Virus record (IMG/VR): IMGVR_UViG_3300021479_000004 | Span: 1-36,731 of that record | Length of the DNA: 36,731 bases | DNA from: a virus | Reading direction: 5' to 3' (one strand) | Shown: positions 36,178 to 36,731 of the stretch, piece after piece | Layout of the letters: each line of letters begins with the position of its first letter | Position numbering within the stretch: position 1 is the first letter of the stretch | Notes under the pieces: model-generated | What the model was told of the DNA's origin: nothing | The model's input: only the letters and a program-made list of their open reading frames with translations | The model's database searches: none | Made by a program: the position numbers and the translations under genes

Positions 36178-36380
36178 GGCTGTTGTCTCGCGTCATCCTC
36201 TAAAATCTTATGGGCCAAGAGAAATGACTCATCGGGAGACTTAGCTTGGAATGGACCGCAGACGGTTTGCGTTTCAGAGCACAGAGATTTCCCGCGGGTG
36301 TCGTAGTTGCTAACCGATTCGGGCTGAGTGTCAGCATGGACTACGCACCATTCCTTCCGCTGAACGATCCAGTAACTCAT
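36174..36380 (-). CDS. Small hypothetical protein before the glycosyltransferase
   Basis: 68 residues. SYWIVQRKEWCVVHADTQPE is a small beta start, and the rest is polar with a short helix (DESFLLAHKILEDDA). It is coupled to the glycosyltransferase by an ATGA overlap. No family recognised. Confidence 0.6.
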   Translation of the reverse strand: MSYWIVQRKEWCVVHADTQPESVSNYDTRGKSLCSETQTVCGPFQAKSPDESFLLAHKILEDDARQQP

Positions 36381-36383
36381 GTT

Positions 36384-36620
36384 TCACCAGTCTGTTGGCG
36401 ATTTGCCCGCCGTCCAGCCGACTATCACGCGGTTCTGCGCTTCGGCGATCACGGTTTCGCGCAAGCCTTCGGGGAGCCGTCCGATCACCCAGGCGATGCG
36501 CACCACGCGTTCGCCGGGCGTGGCCGTGGCGTGCACCGCGCGCAGGATCATGCCGATATCGTGCAGCGCATCCTGAAAATGCTTTTCCACGAGTTGCGGA
36601 GGTTCGTGCGGTTCGGGCAT
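36384..36620 (-). CDS. Small helical protein across the circular junction
   Basis: 78 residues. Helical (EKHFQDALHDIGMILRAVHA, then RVVRIAWVIGRLPEGLRETV) with a terminal WTAGKSPTDW. Its start codon lies in the 127-bp end repeat, and its upstream neighbour on the circle is the gene ending at 25. No family recognised. Confidence 0.65.
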   Translation of the reverse strand: MPEPHEPPQLVEKHFQDALHDIGMILRAVHATATPGERVVRIAWVIGRLPEGLRETVIAEAQNRVIVGWTAGKSPTDW

Positions 36621-36731
36621 GGGCTTTTCTACCCTTTCGGTGGCGCGCCGTCAACCTTCATGGCGGGCACGGCTGTGGAATTCGGCGGGGTAGGCCCGGA
36701 CGGGCCGTTCATAGAATCTATCGGCGGGGGG
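36605..36731. repeat. Terminal direct repeat, right copy (circular junction)
   Basis: Second copy of the 127-base end repeat. It contains the first codons of the 36384-36620 gene and the last codons of the gene that ends at position 25. Joining the two copies gives a circle of about 36,604 bp. Confidence 0.93.

Noticed and set aside
35398-36306. Plus-strand ORF of 302 codons opposite the glycosyltransferase
   Set aside because: Shadow frame with His/Arg-rich composition. The minus strand has the DxD enzyme and coupled neighbours.
1-36731. CRISPR array, rRNA, insertion sequence, integrase
   Set aside because: No regularly spaced direct repeats with unique spacers, no rRNA-like stretch, and no transposase or integrase motif in any frame that I read. 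The iterons and heptamers have the wrong spacing for CRISPR.

Overview
The window looks like one complete circular virus genome. Bases 1-127 are repeated exactly as bases 36605-36731, so the unique length is about 36,604 bp. It is GC-rich and very compact: most genes overlap their neighbour by ATGA, GTGA or TGATG. I see no terminase, portal, tape-measure, sheath or baseplate gene. Instead there is a HerA/FtsK-type P-loop ATPase, several small beta-rich proteins of capsid type, about a dozen short membrane proteins, a membrane-anchored lytic transglycosylase, a T4-type lysozyme and exported spike-like proteins. The best overall reading, an inference, is a tailless, probably membrane-containing, icosahedral dsDNA phage, comparable in plan to Salisaeta icosahedral phage 1. 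The host is unknown. Degenerate heptamer repeats of the AGTCACY type fit a soil bacterium, perhaps Acidobacteriota, but this is weak.

Layout: the genome has two opposing halves. They diverge at about 18.0-18.16 kb and converge at about 31.97-32.09 kb. The minus-strand half starts at 17997, runs down through position 1 and continues from 36604 to 32093. It carries virion and lysis functions in this order: a transglutaminase-like protein (17161-17997); a cluster of modular membrane proteins with a shared N-terminal sequence and basic C-terminal tails (12644-17161), which includes a RyR-domain protein; four conserved proteins (10078-12584); the beta-rich capsid candidates (7119-9995); three secreted spike or adhesin proteins (1102-7025); small membrane proteins; a glycosyltransferase (35179-36177); the transglycosylase (34000-34566); the lysozyme (32928-33347); and tiny hydrophobic holin-like proteins (32591-32931).

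The plus-strand half (18158-31970) carries an unrecognised 437-residue protein, a tRNA-like small RNA, a cytosine-5 DNA methyltransferase, a DnaB-N/RepA-like helicase, a beta-rich protein, a cupin-like protein, an iteron array that is the best origin candidate (23138-23311), a ribbon-helix-helix regulator, a string of small zinc-binding or unknown proteins, the HerA-like ATPase, and an SNF2 helicase-DNA methylase fusion.

Non-coding structure is unusually rich. Eight copies of a hairpin of about 40 nt lie at gene junctions. There are three copies of a palindrome of the form GCGCACTCYATGTGCGC, strong hairpins on both sides of the capsid-protein gene, a crossing (pseudoknot-like) pair of stems in front of the methyltransferase, and dispersed heptamer arrays. 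The disordered linker of the HerA-like ATPase also appears to overlap two small reading frames in another frame.
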